In this document: piece after piece, positions 8,175 through 16,914 of the stretch
How positions within the stretch are numbered: the stretch's first letter is position 1
Layout: the number at the start of each line of letters is the position of its first letter
Assembly: GCF_947503855.1 (NCBI RefSeq)
Contig: NZ_CANNFF010000009.1
Location: forward strand, 62,001 to 126,000
Source: an uncultured Polaribacter sp.
GTDB lineage: Bacteria; Bacteroidota; Bacteroidia; Flavobacteriales; Flavobacteriaceae
DNA: 64,000 bases
Direction of reading: 5' to 3'
The notes under the pieces: model-generated
Told to the model about the DNA's origin: nothing
The model's database searches: none
Seen by the model: the letters and a program-made list of their open reading frames with translations, nothing else
Translations under genes and position numbers: made by a program

Positions 8175-9428
8175 TTATTCATCTAATTTCTTAAATGCCA
8201 CACATGCGTTATGCCCACCAAAACCAAAAGTATTACTCATTGCAACCTTAATATCTCTTTTTTGAGGTGTATTAAGTGTTAAGTTTAACTCTGGATTTAT
8301 ATTTTCATCAACATTACTATGATTTATTGTGGGTGGTATAATACCATGTTCCATTGCTAAAATAGAGGCAATAGACTCTATAGCGCCTGCAGCACCTAAC
8401 AAATGCCCAGTCATAGATTTTGTAGAATTAATGTTGATGTTCTTTGCATGGTCTCCAAAAACTTCTGAAATTGCTTTTAATTCTGCAACATCTCCTAAAG
8501 GTGTAGATGTACCATGTGTATTGATATGGTCTACCTCTTCTGGTTTAATGCCTGAATTTTCTAAACAGTTTTTCATTACAGCTATAACACCAATACCTTC
8601 TGGATGTGGAGCTGTTATGTGATGTGCATCTGAAGACATGCCACCACCTATAACTTCTGCATAAATTTTTGCGCCTCTTGCTTTTGCATGTTCGTAACTT
8701 TCTAAAACGATAGCTCCTGCTCCTTCTCCTAATACAAAACCATCTCGTTCTGAATCAAAAGGTCTAGAAGCTGTTTCTGGAGTTTCATTTCTTGTAGAAA
8801 GTGCGTGCATTGCACTAAAACCGCCCATACCAGCAATAGTAACAGCAGCTTCTGAACCACCAGTTACAATTACATCACAAGTACCTAAACGTATGTAGTT
8901 TAAAGCATCTATCATTGCGTTTGCAGATGATGCACAAGCAGATACTGTAGTATAATTTGGCCCCATAAATCCATTTTTAATAGAAATATTTCCAGGAGCA
9001 ATATCTGCAATCATTTTTGGGATAAAAAACGGATTGAATCTTGGAGTACCGTCTCCAGAAGCAAAGTTTAAAACTTCGTTTTGAAAAGTTTCTAAACCAC
9101 CAATTCCTGCTCCCCAAATTACGCCAACACGTAATTTATTTATTTCGTCTAGATTTAATTTTGCATCTGCAATTGCTTCATCAGAAGCCACCATTGCATA
9201 TTGCGTAAATCTATCCATTTTTCGCGCTTCCTTTCTATCTAAAAAATCGGTCGCTTTAAAATTTTTAAGCTCACATGCGAAACGAGTTTTGAACTTGGCA
9301 GCATCATAATATGTAACAGGTGCTGCTCCGCTAACTCCGTTAACTAAGCCATTCCAATATTCTTCAATATTATTACCAATTGGCGTTAATGCGCCAAGTC
9401 CAGTGACTACAACTCGTTTTAACTGCAT
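8175..9428 (-). CDS. fabF: Beta-ketoacyl-ACP synthase II
   Basis: 417 residues, the standard KAS II length. The Cys-His-His triad is visible: Cys165 in TVSACASSANAM, His305 in NTHGTSTPLGD and His342 in MTGHLLGAAG. Other signatures are VVTGLGALTPIG at the N-terminus and DGFVLGEGAGA. It condenses malonyl-ACP with acyl-ACP during fatty-acid elongation. It lies seven bases after acpP, which encodes its carrier, and three bases before rnc. Confidence 0.98.
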   Translation of the reverse strand: MQLKRVVVTGLGALTPIGNNIEEYWNGLVNGVSGAAPVTYYDAAKFKTRFACELKNFKATDFLDRKEARKMDRFTQYAMVASDEAIADAKLNLDEINKLRVGVIWGAGIGGLETFQNEVLNFASGDGTPRFNPFFIPKMIADIAPGNISIKNGFMGPNYTTVSACASSANAMIDALNYIRLGTCDVIVTGGSEAAVTIAGMGGFSAMHALSTRNETPETASRPFDSERDGFVLGEGAGAIVLESYEHAKARGAKIYAEVIGGGMSSDAHHITAPHPEGIGVIAVMKNCLENSGIKPEEVDHINTHGTSTPLGDVAELKAISEVFGDHAKNININSTKSMTGHLLGAAGAIESIASILAMEHGIIPPTINHSNVDENINPELNLTLNTPQKRDIKVAMSNTFGFGGHNACVAFKKLDE

Positions 9429-9435
9429 ATAAATG

Positions 9436-9672
9436 TTACTTTTTTGCTTCTTCTATATAGCTAACTGCTTGACCAACTGTACCAATATTTTCAGCTTGAT
9501 CGTCTGGAATTTGAATATCGAACTCTTTTTCGAATTCCATAATTAACTCAACAGTATCTAAAGAATCTGCTCCTAAATCGTTTGTGAAGCTAGCTTCTGA
9601 TGTTACTTCGTTATCGTCTACGCCTAATTTGTCTACGATAATCGCTTTTACTCTTGATGCAATGTCTGACAT
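9436..9672 (-). CDS. acpP: Acyl carrier protein
   Basis: 78 residues, acidic and helical. The phosphopantetheine site is Ser37 in [12 protein letters not shown], followed by the acidic helix II ([15 protein letters not shown]). It carries acyl chains for fatty-acid synthesis. It is the first gene of acpP-fabF-rnc. A -7 box lies at 9704-9711 on the minus strand, 32 bases before the start codon. Confidence 0.98.
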   Translation of the reverse strand: MSDIASRVKAIIVDKLGVDDNEVTSEASFTNDLGADSLDTVELIMEFEKEFDIQIPDDQAENIGTVGQAVSYIEEAKK

Positions 9673-9703
9673 AATTTTTTAATTTTTAAATTTTAAATCG
9701 GGG

Positions 9704-9711
9704 CAAAAATA
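9704..9711 (-). promoter_or_regulatory. -7 box of the acpP-fabF-rnc operon (TATTTTTG)
   Basis: An exact TAnnTTTG match on the minus strand, with transcription predicted to start near 9697, about 25 bases before the acpP ATG. At the -33 position only a partial TTA is seen. It lies in the divergent acpP/purN intergenic region. Confidence 0.55.
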
Positions 9712-9845
9712 CAAATCTTATTAATTATAACTAATTTTTGACCCAAAAATGATTACTAAAAATAAAGAATTTTATTTAATCTTACCTAAAAACAATCCGT
9801 TTGTTAATAATTATTCCTTTTTTTGTAATATAGAAATTATAAGTT

Positions 9846-10418
9846 ATGAAACGAATTGTTGTTTTTGCATCTGGTTCTGGATCGAACGCAGAAAATATTA
9901 TTAAGTTTTTTAATCACACTAAAACCGCTAAGGTTACTATGGTGTTGTGTAACAATGAACAAGCTAAAGTTTTTGACAGGTGTAAAAAACTAGATACCAA
10001 ATGCTTACACTTTAATAGAGCTGATTTTTCTAAAAAAGAAAAGGTATTAGACATTTTAAAAAAGCAAGCAGACTTTGTGATTCTTGCTGGCTTTTTATGG
10101 AAAATTCCAGAAAAAATTATAAGTGCTTTTCCAAATAAAATTATTAACATACATCCTGCATTATTACCAAAGTATGGTGGAAAAGGTATGTATGGGATGC
10201 ATGTACATAAGGCTGTTGCAGAAAATAAAGAGCCTGAAACTGGTATTACTATACATTATGTAAATGAAAATTACGATGAAGGTGGCATTATTTTTCAAGC
10301 AAAAACAACTTTAACTGAGCAGGATACCCCTGAAACGATTGCAGAAAAAATTCATATTTTAGAACAACGTTATTTTCCAAAAGTTATAGAAGAAATAATT
10401 ATAACTACGAATGAGTAA
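9846..10418 (+). CDS. purN: Phosphoribosylglycinamide formyltransferase
   Basis: 190 residues, full family length. The N-terminal substrate loop is ASGSGSNAENI. The catalytic trio of the GAR transformylase family is present: Asn101 and His103 in IINIHPALLP, and Asp144 in NYDEGGIIF. It transfers a formyl group from 10-formyl-THF to GAR in purine synthesis. The gene is divergent from acpP and overlaps the next gene, rnhA, by eight bases, so the two are translationally linked. Confidence 0.97.
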   Translation: MKRIVVFASGSGSNAENIIKFFNHTKTAKVTMVLCNNEQAKVFDRCKKLDTKCLHFNRADFSKKEKVLDILKKQADFVILAGFLWKIPEKIISAFPNKIINIHPALLPKYGGKGMYGMHVHKAVAENKEPETGITIHYVNENYDEGGIIFQAKTTLTEQDTPETIAEKIHILEQRYFPKVIEEIIITTNE

Positions 10419-11046
10419 AAAGAGGTTTTATGTAGTTTGGAGTGGCCGCAAAAAAGGTGTTTTTACTTCTTGGAAGGTTTGTAAACAACAAATTGATGGT
10501 TTTGAAAATGCACAGTACAAGTCTTTTGCCAATTTAAACGAAGCTGAAAAAGCTTCTAAAGGAAAATACGAAGACTATAAAGGAAAAAACACTAAAAAAC
10601 CAGCTTTATCTACCAAAGAGAAAGCTAAATTTGGCAAACCCAACTTAGAAAGTATTTCTGTTGATGCTGCTTGTGCTGGAAACCCAGGAAAAATGGAATA
10701 CAGAGGTGTTTTAACGCACAACAAAAAAGAAATTTTTAGAAAAGGCCCTTTTAATAAGGGCACCAATAATATTGGCGAGTTTTTAGCACTTGTGCATGGT
10801 ATTGCTTTGCTAAAAGCCAAAAAAAAAGAAGACATTCCTATTTATTCAGATTCTAAAATTGCCATGAGTTGGATTCGTCAAAAAAAATGTAAAACAAACT
10901 TACAATTTGATGCCTCTAATAAAGAGCTGTTGACATTGATAGAAAGAGCCGAAAAATGGCTAAAAGAAAACACCTTTAAAAACCCTATTTTAAAATGGGA
11001 AACCAAAGCTTGGGGTGAAATTCCTGCTGATTTTGGGAGGAAATGA
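10411..11046 (+). CDS. rnhA: Ribonuclease HI with N-terminal viroplasmin domain
   Basis: 211 residues. The first ~50 (KRFYVVWSGRKKGVFTSW to NLNEAEKAS) form a caulimovirus-viroplasmin / RNase H1 hybrid-binding domain. After a Lys-rich linker, the catalytic RNase H fold runs from about 80 to the end, with the DEDD residues Asp85 (SVDAACAGNPG), Glu123 (NIGEFLALVHG), Asp147 (IYSDSKIA) and Asp207 (IPADFG). It removes RNA from RNA-DNA hybrids. It starts inside the last codons of purN and is followed by a 7-bp tandem array. Confidence 0.93.
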   Translation: MSKKRFYVVWSGRKKGVFTSWKVCKQQIDGFENAQYKSFANLNEAEKASKGKYEDYKGKNTKKPALSTKEKAKFGKPNLESISVDAACAGNPGKMEYRGVLTHNKKEIFRKGPFNKGTNNIGEFLALVHGIALLKAKKKEDIPIYSDSKIAMSWIRQKKCKTNLQFDASNKELLTLIERAEKWLKENTFKNPILKWETKAWGEIPADFGRK

Positions 11047-11090
11047 TTTCGTTGGCAGGCAGTTAAATTCTGGAAACTGAGAGTGCCAAC

Positions 11091-11132
11091 TGTAGACTGT
11101 AGACTGTAGACTGTAGACTGTAGACTGTAGAC
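11091..11132. repeat. Pure 7-bp tandem repeat, six copies of TGTAGAC
   Basis: Six exact copies of TGTAGAC plus two extra bases, in the gap between rnhA and the convergent receptor gene. In phase TAGACTG each unit begins with a stop codon, and because 7 is not a multiple of 3, three units place TAG in all three plus-strand frames. Confidence 0.95.
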
Positions 11133-11138
11133 TGAAAC

Positions 11139-13811
11139 CTACAAATTATACCCAATACTAAACATAATAATTCTTGGTAAAATAAAGGTTTTACTATCTG
11201 AAACTACATAATCTGAAAAACGGTTGCTTTGTTTAAATTGTGCGTTCAATAAATTTTGTGCACTTATTTTATAAGACCAAGCTGAATTTTCGTTTTTGTA
11301 AGATAAAGTTGTATTCGCAATTTCGTAGGTGTTTTTTTGCCCTAAATCTTTATTTTCATAAATACTTTTTCTGTAATCAAAATTAAAAATAAAACCTTCT
11401 AAAAAATCATAATCAATGGTTGCAAAAGGTTGTGTTGTAATAAATTTAGAGGTATTTGATGGTGATACAAAACGACCAATATCTCTACTAACACCAATTT
11501 CTATCGTTGGAAAATTATCAAATATTGTTTCAAAACCAGCTTCGTAATTATAACTTTTATTTTTATTAGTTTGTAAATTGCTGTCTATTTCTTGGATATA
11601 ACTACTATTGTTAAAACCAACATCAAACTTGTATTTTATATTTTTAATGCTTTTTTCTAAATGAATGTTTCCTCTTAAATCTTCTGATGGGTTTTGAAAT
11701 AGTTTAGCAGTTAAAAACTGATTGATTCTCTGTGCAGGATCTGTATTATTTGCATCAAAAGCAACTGTATTTCTAACGCCTTGTATTTGTTTGTTATAAT
11801 TTAAATTTACAAAAAGCATTAAACCTCTGTACAAACTAAATCTACTGTAATAAATACGTGCTGCATGATACAAGTTGTTTTCTAAATTTTCATTCCCTTT
11901 AAAAACCGAATTATACGATTGTAAATAAAACTGATTAGCAAACCTACTTGCGTCTGAAAAAGAAGTTTTTAAATTGTAATTAATGGTGATTTTTTTTGAT
12001 TTATTAAACTCAATTTTTGCTAAAAAATCGGGTAAAACCACCCATTTGTTTTTGTTTGTTTGGGTTTGTTGATTTACTTGCCAATTGTAATTATGTAAAA
12101 AAGCGCCTTGTTTAAAGGTAAAAATGCCTGTTCTAAATTTATAATGTACACCTGCAAAAAGATCATTCAATTTAAAATTTACAGCATTGCCAAAACCATT
12201 TGTTTTAAAATTATTACTATTTCCATTGTCTAACTGTTGGCTATCGTCTGTAAAAAAATCTTCAATTAAAAGCTTGTTCCCAAAAGTAGAATATATGTGA
12301 TTGCTGTTGTTAATTTCCCAAAAATGTTTAAAAACACCATCTATGTTTTGCTCTTGGGTATTTTTTTCTTGTAAAATTCTAATTAGATTTTGGCTATTAT
12401 CTGTAGGAATTAAACCTTGTAAAATTGGGTTTTGAGTTTCCCAAAAAGCATCTTTTTTACTTTTATCAAAAACATAATTTACTACACTAGAAAATGTGTG
12501 TTTATCATTTTGTCTTTTATGCCATTCTATATTTTGATTAATATACGTTGCAGTTAAATTTCTATTAGTTTGTATATTATTTTCTACATTGTTTACTATA
12601 GAATTTAAACTATTGAATTGTGTATTGTTGGTTCTTTTTACTTGAGAACGTGCGTACCATTTTTCTTTAGAGTTGGGTGTAAATTCTATATTTAGATTTC
12701 CAATACCCAATAAATTATCTGCATTTGTGCTATTGGTTCTTTGTTCTGTGAAAGTATTATACTCGTTAAAATCTTCTTTAAAATTACCAATATTGCTACT
12801 AGAAAAAATGGCAAAACCAGAAACATCTAATTTAGAATTAGCGGTTTTTGTAATGTTTAACGCCCCAAATTTTTGCTCGCTTTTTACAACATCATTACTT
12901 TGCATAAATTGAGCAAAATCGCCACCTCTAAAATTAAAATTACCACTAAAAACACTGTTTATACCACCAGAAAAACTTAAATAATCTCTAAACGTAAAGG
13001 TTTTTTCGCCAATATTATTTAGGTTTCCTATAAAGTTTACGTTTATTTTGGGTGCATAATAAAATAAATTGGCACTGGTTTTGTAAAAGTTTTTATTGCC
13101 TTTGCCAGCCTCAACATCACCAAAAACAAAGCGTTTTTTGTCTTCTTTTAGGTTGATGTTCATCGCCATTTCATCAGAATCTGTTAAACCTTTTAAAAAA
13201 GCGACTTCGTTATAGTTGTCTATAACATCTACATTACCAACTGCGTCTGCAGGTATATTTTCTACCGCCAATTTAGAGTTACCTCCAAAAAACTTTTTGC
13301 CATCTACCAGCATTTTGGTCACTTTTTTACCTTGTACAGTAACACTACCGTTTTTACCAACTTCTACGCCTGGTAATTTTTTTAATATATTTTTTAATTT
13401 ACGCTCTGTACCATCTACAAATTTGTCTGTTTTGTAAGTAGTGGTGTCTCCTTTTACGGTTACTGGCATTTCTATAACAATTTCATCTAAACTTTCTGAT
13501 GATTGTTTTAAAATAAAATCTTTTTTAGAGTTTTTAAGCGCAATAAATTGATACTCTATGGGTTTGTAACCCAAATAAGAAATACTAATGGTTAGCGTGT
13601 CTTTTTGTGCTACCACCAATTTGTAAAAACCTTCATTATCTGTAATAGCAAATTGTAAGTTTTTAGAAACATCTTTGGGTTTTGCAATTACATTGGCATA
13701 AGGCATTGGATTTTGTAAACTATCTTTTACTGTACCAGAAAGAGTTACTTTTTGGGCGAAAAGAGTAATAGAAACTATAAAAAACAATACAAATAGACTT
13801 TTCTTTTTCAT
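11139..13811 (-). CDS. Outer-membrane beta-barrel protein with carboxypeptidase-like regulatory domain
   Basis: 890 residues. It has a Sec signal (to about residue 20), a CarboxypepD_reg-like beta-sandwich (about 22-105: LSGTVKDSLQNPMPYANV, ISYLGYKPIEYQF), a plug-like region (about 110-220, with LKKLPGVEVGKNGSVTVQGKKV and FGGNSKLAVENIPADAV) and a long aromatic-rich C-terminal barrel ending IMFSIGYNL. It belongs to the TonB-receptor-like outer membrane beta-barrel family. It is the last gene of a minus-strand cluster, 11 bases after a GLPGLI gene, and this GLPGLI-plus-barrel pairing recurs in Flavobacteriia. It may export or import a ligand linked to the GLPGLI proteins; none is known. Confidence 0.88.
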   Translation of the reverse strand: MKKKSLFVLFFIVSITLFAQKVTLSGTVKDSLQNPMPYANVIAKPKDVSKNLQFAITDNEGFYKLVVAQKDTLTISISYLGYKPIEYQFIALKNSKKDFILKQSSESLDEIVIEMPVTVKGDTTTYKTDKFVDGTERKLKNILKKLPGVEVGKNGSVTVQGKKVTKMLVDGKKFFGGNSKLAVENIPADAVGNVDVIDNYNEVAFLKGLTDSDEMAMNINLKEDKKRFVFGDVEAGKGNKNFYKTSANLFYYAPKINVNFIGNLNNIGEKTFTFRDYLSFSGGINSVFSGNFNFRGGDFAQFMQSNDVVKSEQKFGALNITKTANSKLDVSGFAIFSSSNIGNFKEDFNEYNTFTEQRTNSTNADNLLGIGNLNIEFTPNSKEKWYARSQVKRTNNTQFNSLNSIVNNVENNIQTNRNLTATYINQNIEWHKRQNDKHTFSSVVNYVFDKSKKDAFWETQNPILQGLIPTDNSQNLIRILQEKNTQEQNIDGVFKHFWEINNSNHIYSTFGNKLLIEDFFTDDSQQLDNGNSNNFKTNGFGNAVNFKLNDLFAGVHYKFRTGIFTFKQGAFLHNYNWQVNQQTQTNKNKWVVLPDFLAKIEFNKSKKITINYNLKTSFSDASRFANQFYLQSYNSVFKGNENLENNLYHAARIYYSRFSLYRGLMLFVNLNYNKQIQGVRNTVAFDANNTDPAQRINQFLTAKLFQNPSEDLRGNIHLEKSIKNIKYKFDVGFNNSSYIQEIDSNLQTNKNKSYNYEAGFETIFDNFPTIEIGVSRDIGRFVSPSNTSKFITTQPFATIDYDFLEGFIFNFDYRKSIYENKDLGQKNTYEIANTTLSYKNENSAWSYKISAQNLLNAQFKQSNRFSDYVVSDSKTFILPRIIMFSIGYNL

Positions 13812-13822
13812 TAGGGATTTTT

Positions 13823-14551
13823 TTATTGTTTCCTAGTTCTTTTCCAAAAAGATTTTCCTCTTTTTTCAATTTCTTCGGCTGTTATTTTTTTGCCTTTTTC
13901 GGGCTTTGTAATTTCTATTTCTTCAGCAGGGTTTAATATTATTTTTGTTGCCTCAATTCTTCTTTTATGCATTTCTACTAATAACACTAAACCTGGTAAA
14001 CCACTAAACTCTTTTGGTCCAAAGCTCACAGGTATTTCTGGTGTAAACCAAACTAAGGGTTTCATTTTTGTGTTTTTAGATTCAATATCTATTGCTTTAA
14101 AACACACGTAATTGCCTATTTTTTTAGTTTCTTGTGTTATTTGCCATTTCTTAGGCAGCATTTCTATTAATAATAAATCTCCAAAAGTAGAGCTCTCACG
14201 AAATTGCTCTTTGGTTGCTGTGTTCTTATAATATTTATTGTCTCCACCTGCAAAAATTCTATTCATGTTAAAAATAGATTTCCCATCATTTTGCATCTCA
14301 TCTTCTACTTTGTAAAGAGATTCTTCCTTAGAAAAACTTAAAAATGCATTTACATTTGGAGTGTTTTTTAAAATATTTTGCACCCATTTATCCATTCTAG
14401 TTTTTTTTAGAATATTTTTTTTTGATACAGAATCTATTATTTTTTCTGAAATAGGCTCCATAGAAACCACATAAGTAATTTTACCACTTATATTTTGAGA
14501 AAAAAGTGTTGTAGATATACACAGTAATAAAAAGATAATAATAGTTTTCAT
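13823..14551 (-). CDS. GLPGLI family protein, copy a
   Basis: 242 residues with a clear signal peptide ending FSQ. The family hallmark appears as FSGLPGLVLLVEMHKR near residues 184-199, preceded by the conserved WFTPEIPVSFGPKEF. GLPGLI proteins are secreted Bacteroidota proteins of unknown function. This copy is adjacent to the beta-barrel gene and has a basic C-terminus (KSFWKRTRKQ). Its signal sequence (LLLCISTTLFSQ) is the same as in the truncated copy at 15652-15807, so they share recent ancestry. Confidence 0.9.
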   Translation of the reverse strand: MKTIIIFLLLCISTTLFSQNISGKITYVVSMEPISEKIIDSVSKKNILKKTRMDKWVQNILKNTPNVNAFLSFSKEESLYKVEDEMQNDGKSIFNMNRIFAGGDNKYYKNTATKEQFRESSTFGDLLLIEMLPKKWQITQETKKIGNYVCFKAIDIESKNTKMKPLVWFTPEIPVSFGPKEFSGLPGLVLLVEMHKRRIEATKIILNPAEEIEITKPEKGKKITAEEIEKRGKSFWKRTRKQ

Positions 14552-14579
14552 GGAATATAGAATAATGACTATTTTTATT

Positions 14580-15287
14580 TTAGTCTTTAAAAGGAGAGTT
14601 CTTTTTTAAGATTTCTTTAAACTCTTTATATGATAATTTTTTAAACCCTTTAGGTTCTTCAATTTTAATTTTTTCTAATGGATTTAATTCTATTTTAGTA
14701 GCAGTTATTGTAAAAGTATTTTTATTTATTTCTAAAATTAAACCAGGTAAACCGTAATAATTCATTACCCCATATTGATAAGGAATTTTTGGGGTGTACC
14801 ATGCTTCAAGTATAATTTTGTTATTTCTTGGATTATTTAGAATAGCCTTATAACATAAAAACCCTTGGATTTTTTTTGTGTCCTGTTTTAAATTCCATTT
14901 TGGTAAATTATTTTCTATTAAAAAACAATCTCCTAATAGATAACAATCTAATGTCTCATTTTTATATTTCAAAGTAGAATTGTAAGTATAATATTTTTTT
15001 TCACCTCCTGCCATAATATGAGTAAAATTATAACCATTTTTATTATCTAAATCTATTTTTTCCAATGTATAGTATTCAGAAATAGTTTCATTAAATTTTA
15101 AAACTACTTCAACATCTTTAGCTCTTTTATAAATATCTATTACTGCACTTTTTTTTGTTTTTTTTTCTTTAATATATTTTATCGCATTTTTAGAAGTTGC
15201 TAAATAGGTTATTTTACCTTCAATTTTTTGAGAAAAAATTGGTGTTAAATAAAAGAAAAAGATTAATATAAATAATGTATTTTTCAT
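14580..15287 (-). CDS. GLPGLI family protein, copy b
   Basis: 235 residues, signal peptide ending FSQ. The hallmark is YYGLPGLILEINKNTF near residues 178-193, after AWYTPKIPYQYGVM. It also has the AGGEKKYYTY block shared with copies a and c. The three copies are clearly diverged, so they are old paralogues, in contrast to the near-identical peptide leaders beside them. It lies 57 bases downstream of the small four-cysteine peptide at 15345-15611. Function unknown. Confidence 0.9.
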   Translation of the reverse strand: MKNTLFILIFFFYLTPIFSQKIEGKITYLATSKNAIKYIKEKKTKKSAVIDIYKRAKDVEVVLKFNETISEYYTLEKIDLDNKNGYNFTHIMAGGEKKYYTYNSTLKYKNETLDCYLLGDCFLIENNLPKWNLKQDTKKIQGFLCYKAILNNPRNNKIILEAWYTPKIPYQYGVMNYYGLPGLILEINKNTFTITATKIELNPLEKIKIEEPKGFKKLSYKEFKEILKKNSPFKD

Positions 15288-15344
15288 TTTTGAAGAATTG
15301 AATACTCCCCAAAATATAAATTATTTGAGGAGTAATAATTAGTA

Positions 15345-15611
15345 TTAACATTTTACTTTATAACATAAAGAATAATCTCTCATATAAATTCCCATATATA
15401 AAGGCTCATCATTTGGATGCTGGTTAGCATCATAAGCAATTTCAAAAACTCTTTCTTTTGCCCAGCTTACACAATCACTTGCGCACCCAAACTCTTCCAC
15501 AACTTCGATTGCTTCTTTGCTATTTGGTAAAACTTCATCATTAGAAGAAGCATTTATAAAACTTACTCCTACTGCTAGTAAAAATACTAGACTTAATATT
15601 AATTTTTTCAT
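15345..15611 (-). CDS. Small secreted four-cysteine peptide, copy 1
   Basis: 88 residues. I chose the ATG at 15611: an upstream in-frame ATG (15632) would add seven residues before a textbook signal peptide and lies in a predicted hairpin. The signal ends near Ala21. An acidic stretch follows, then Cys43-ASD-Cys47, a ~35-residue helix-prone spacer and Cys83-YKVK-Cys88. Two spaced Cys pairs suggest a disulfide-stapled helical hairpin in the periplasm or medium. Residues 1-48 are nearly identical to copy 2, while the rest diverges. I recognise no family. Confidence 0.8.
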   Translation of the reverse strand: MKKLILSLVFLLAVGVSFINASSNDEVLPNSKEAIEVVEEFGCASDCVSWAKERVFEIAYDANQHPNDEPLYMGIYMRDYSLCYKVKC

Positions 15612-15674
15612 TTTGTAAAATTTATAACCCATTTTTTACTGGGTTTGTTAATTATTTTTTTAAGATTTTAAATG
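15469..15674. repeat. Direct repeat, left copy (~206 bp)
   Basis: Near-identical to 16772-16976, with only a handful of differences. It covers the leader part of peptide copy 1 (signal to the first Cys pair), the start region with its CCCA/TGGG hairpin, and about 60 bases further upstream. The copies end abruptly at both sides. Confidence 0.9.
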
Positions 15675-15807
15675 GTTTTTGCTCTTCTTTTAATATATTT
15701 TGTAATGTAAAATTTAAACTAACTTGATATTTTACAGTACCATTTACTTTTTGAGAAAAAAGTGTTGTAGATATACACAGTAATAAAATGGGAAAAGTAA
15801 ATTTCAT
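15652..15807 (-). pseudogene. Truncated GLPGLI-family gene
   Basis: An ORF of 51 codons with a complete signal peptide (ILLLCISTTLFSQ, as in copy a) and the first strand of the GLPGLI fold (KVNGTVKYQVSLNF). It then runs KEEQKPFKILKK and stops; the 3' end lies within the duplicated 206-bp segment. The rest of the domain, including the hallmark, is missing. The duplication of the peptide leader seems to have replaced the 3' part of a former GLPGLI gene. It could still make a short secreted peptide. Confidence 0.7.
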
Positions 15808-15858
15808 ACCAATCCTTTTGTTTTAATCATAAAGGTAAAAACTATGAGATCTAAAAAG

Positions 15859-16587
15859 TTAATTACCAAAAACTTTCTTCTTAGCTTTTGCTATAATTTT
15901 TTTGTATTCTTCAAATGTAACAAACTCTCCTCCTTTTAATTCCTCAACAATAATTTTTTGCTTTGGATTTAAAACTATTTTTTTTGCTTTAAAAATAATT
16001 TTTCCTATAGCTAATTCTAAAATAAGACCAGGTAGGCCATATTCGCCTTTAGGCCCAAAACTTATAGGTATTTTTGGGGTGTACCAAGCTATTACTTTAC
16101 CATTACTTCTAGTTGCTTTATAAGAGATATAGCCATTTATCTTTTTTGTTTCTTGCGTTAATTGCCACTTTAAAAACTTGTTAGGAAAAATAAAACATTC
16201 ACCAACTGCATCACATTCTTTAATTAAATATGTTTTGTTGTTGTCATCATAATAATATTCTTTAGTACCACCTGCACTTGTATAATTAATTCTTTGTCCT
16301 AAATCCTGAATGTCAAGACTTAATTTATCCTCAACTATAAATAACCCTTTTCTGTCTGTAAAAATTAGTTTTGATTTAATGCCTTTAGTATAAAAGAAGA
16401 CTTTATCAAGTGATTTTACTACATAATTATTTTTAATTTCACTTCTTTTTTTAGATAAGTATTCATCTAATTTTTTCCCATTTATTTTTGATTCATATTC
16501 AATAATTCCATAAAAATTTGTTTGAGAAACAAATATTGATGTTGTAAAAAAAAGTAAAATTGCTAGGTATATTTTTAATAATCTCAT
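15859..16587 (-). CDS. GLPGLI family protein, copy c
   Basis: 242 residues with a signal peptide ending FVSQ. The hallmark YGLPGLILELAIGK is near residues 178-191, after AWYTPKIPISFGPKGE, and TSAGGTKEYYYDD matches the AGG-KYY block of the other copies. The C-terminal part is Lys-rich (KKIVLNPKQKIIVEE). It lies 60 bases downstream of the second four-cysteine peptide, so the order peptide then GLPGLI gene occurs twice in this cluster. Function unknown. Confidence 0.9.
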   Translation of the reverse strand: MRLLKIYLAILLFFTTSIFVSQTNFYGIIEYESKINGKKLDEYLSKKRSEIKNNYVVKSLDKVFFYTKGIKSKLIFTDRKGLFIVEDKLSLDIQDLGQRINYTSAGGTKEYYYDDNNKTYLIKECDAVGECFIFPNKFLKWQLTQETKKINGYISYKATRSNGKVIAWYTPKIPISFGPKGEYGLPGLILELAIGKIIFKAKKIVLNPKQKIIVEELKGGEFVTFEEYKKIIAKAKKKVFGN

Positions 16588-16647
16588 AATAGTTTTTTAA
16601 AAGATGTATAGAGAATAATTTTTCTCTATACATCTAAATTTATTGAT

Positions 16648-16914
16648 TTAAGCACAATTAGCACTATAACAGGCAGTATAAAAATTACCATAAAGTTGCA
16701 TTAACTCACCTTCTGGACTTCTGTCTTCATGGTCTTCGGCAAATGCTAAAGCTCCCTCCCTTGATGCTTGGACACAATCACTTGCGCACCCAAACTCTTC
16801 TACAACTTCGATTGCTTCTTTGCTATTTGGTAAAACTTCATCATTAGAAGATGCATTTATAAAACTTACTCCTACTGCTAGTAAAAATACTAGACTTAAT
16901 ATTAATCTTTTCAT
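16648..16914 (-). CDS. Small secreted four-cysteine peptide, copy 2
   Basis: 88 residues from the ATG at 16914 (the alternative at 16935 adds seven residues before the signal peptide). Residues 1-48 match copy 1 except Lys3 to Arg, including the signal, the acidic propeptide-like part and Cys43-ASD-Cys47. After Val48 the sequences have almost nothing in common except the length and the second Cys pair (Cys82-YSAN-Cys87). The conserved leader with a variable C-terminal part resembles the organisation of precursor peptides, but no processing enzyme is nearby. It is the first gene of the minus-strand cluster. Confidence 0.8.
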   Translation of the reverse strand: MKRLILSLVFLLAVGVSFINASSNDEVLPNSKEAIEVVEEFGCASDCVQASREGALAFAEDHEDRSPEGELMQLYGNFYTACYSANCA

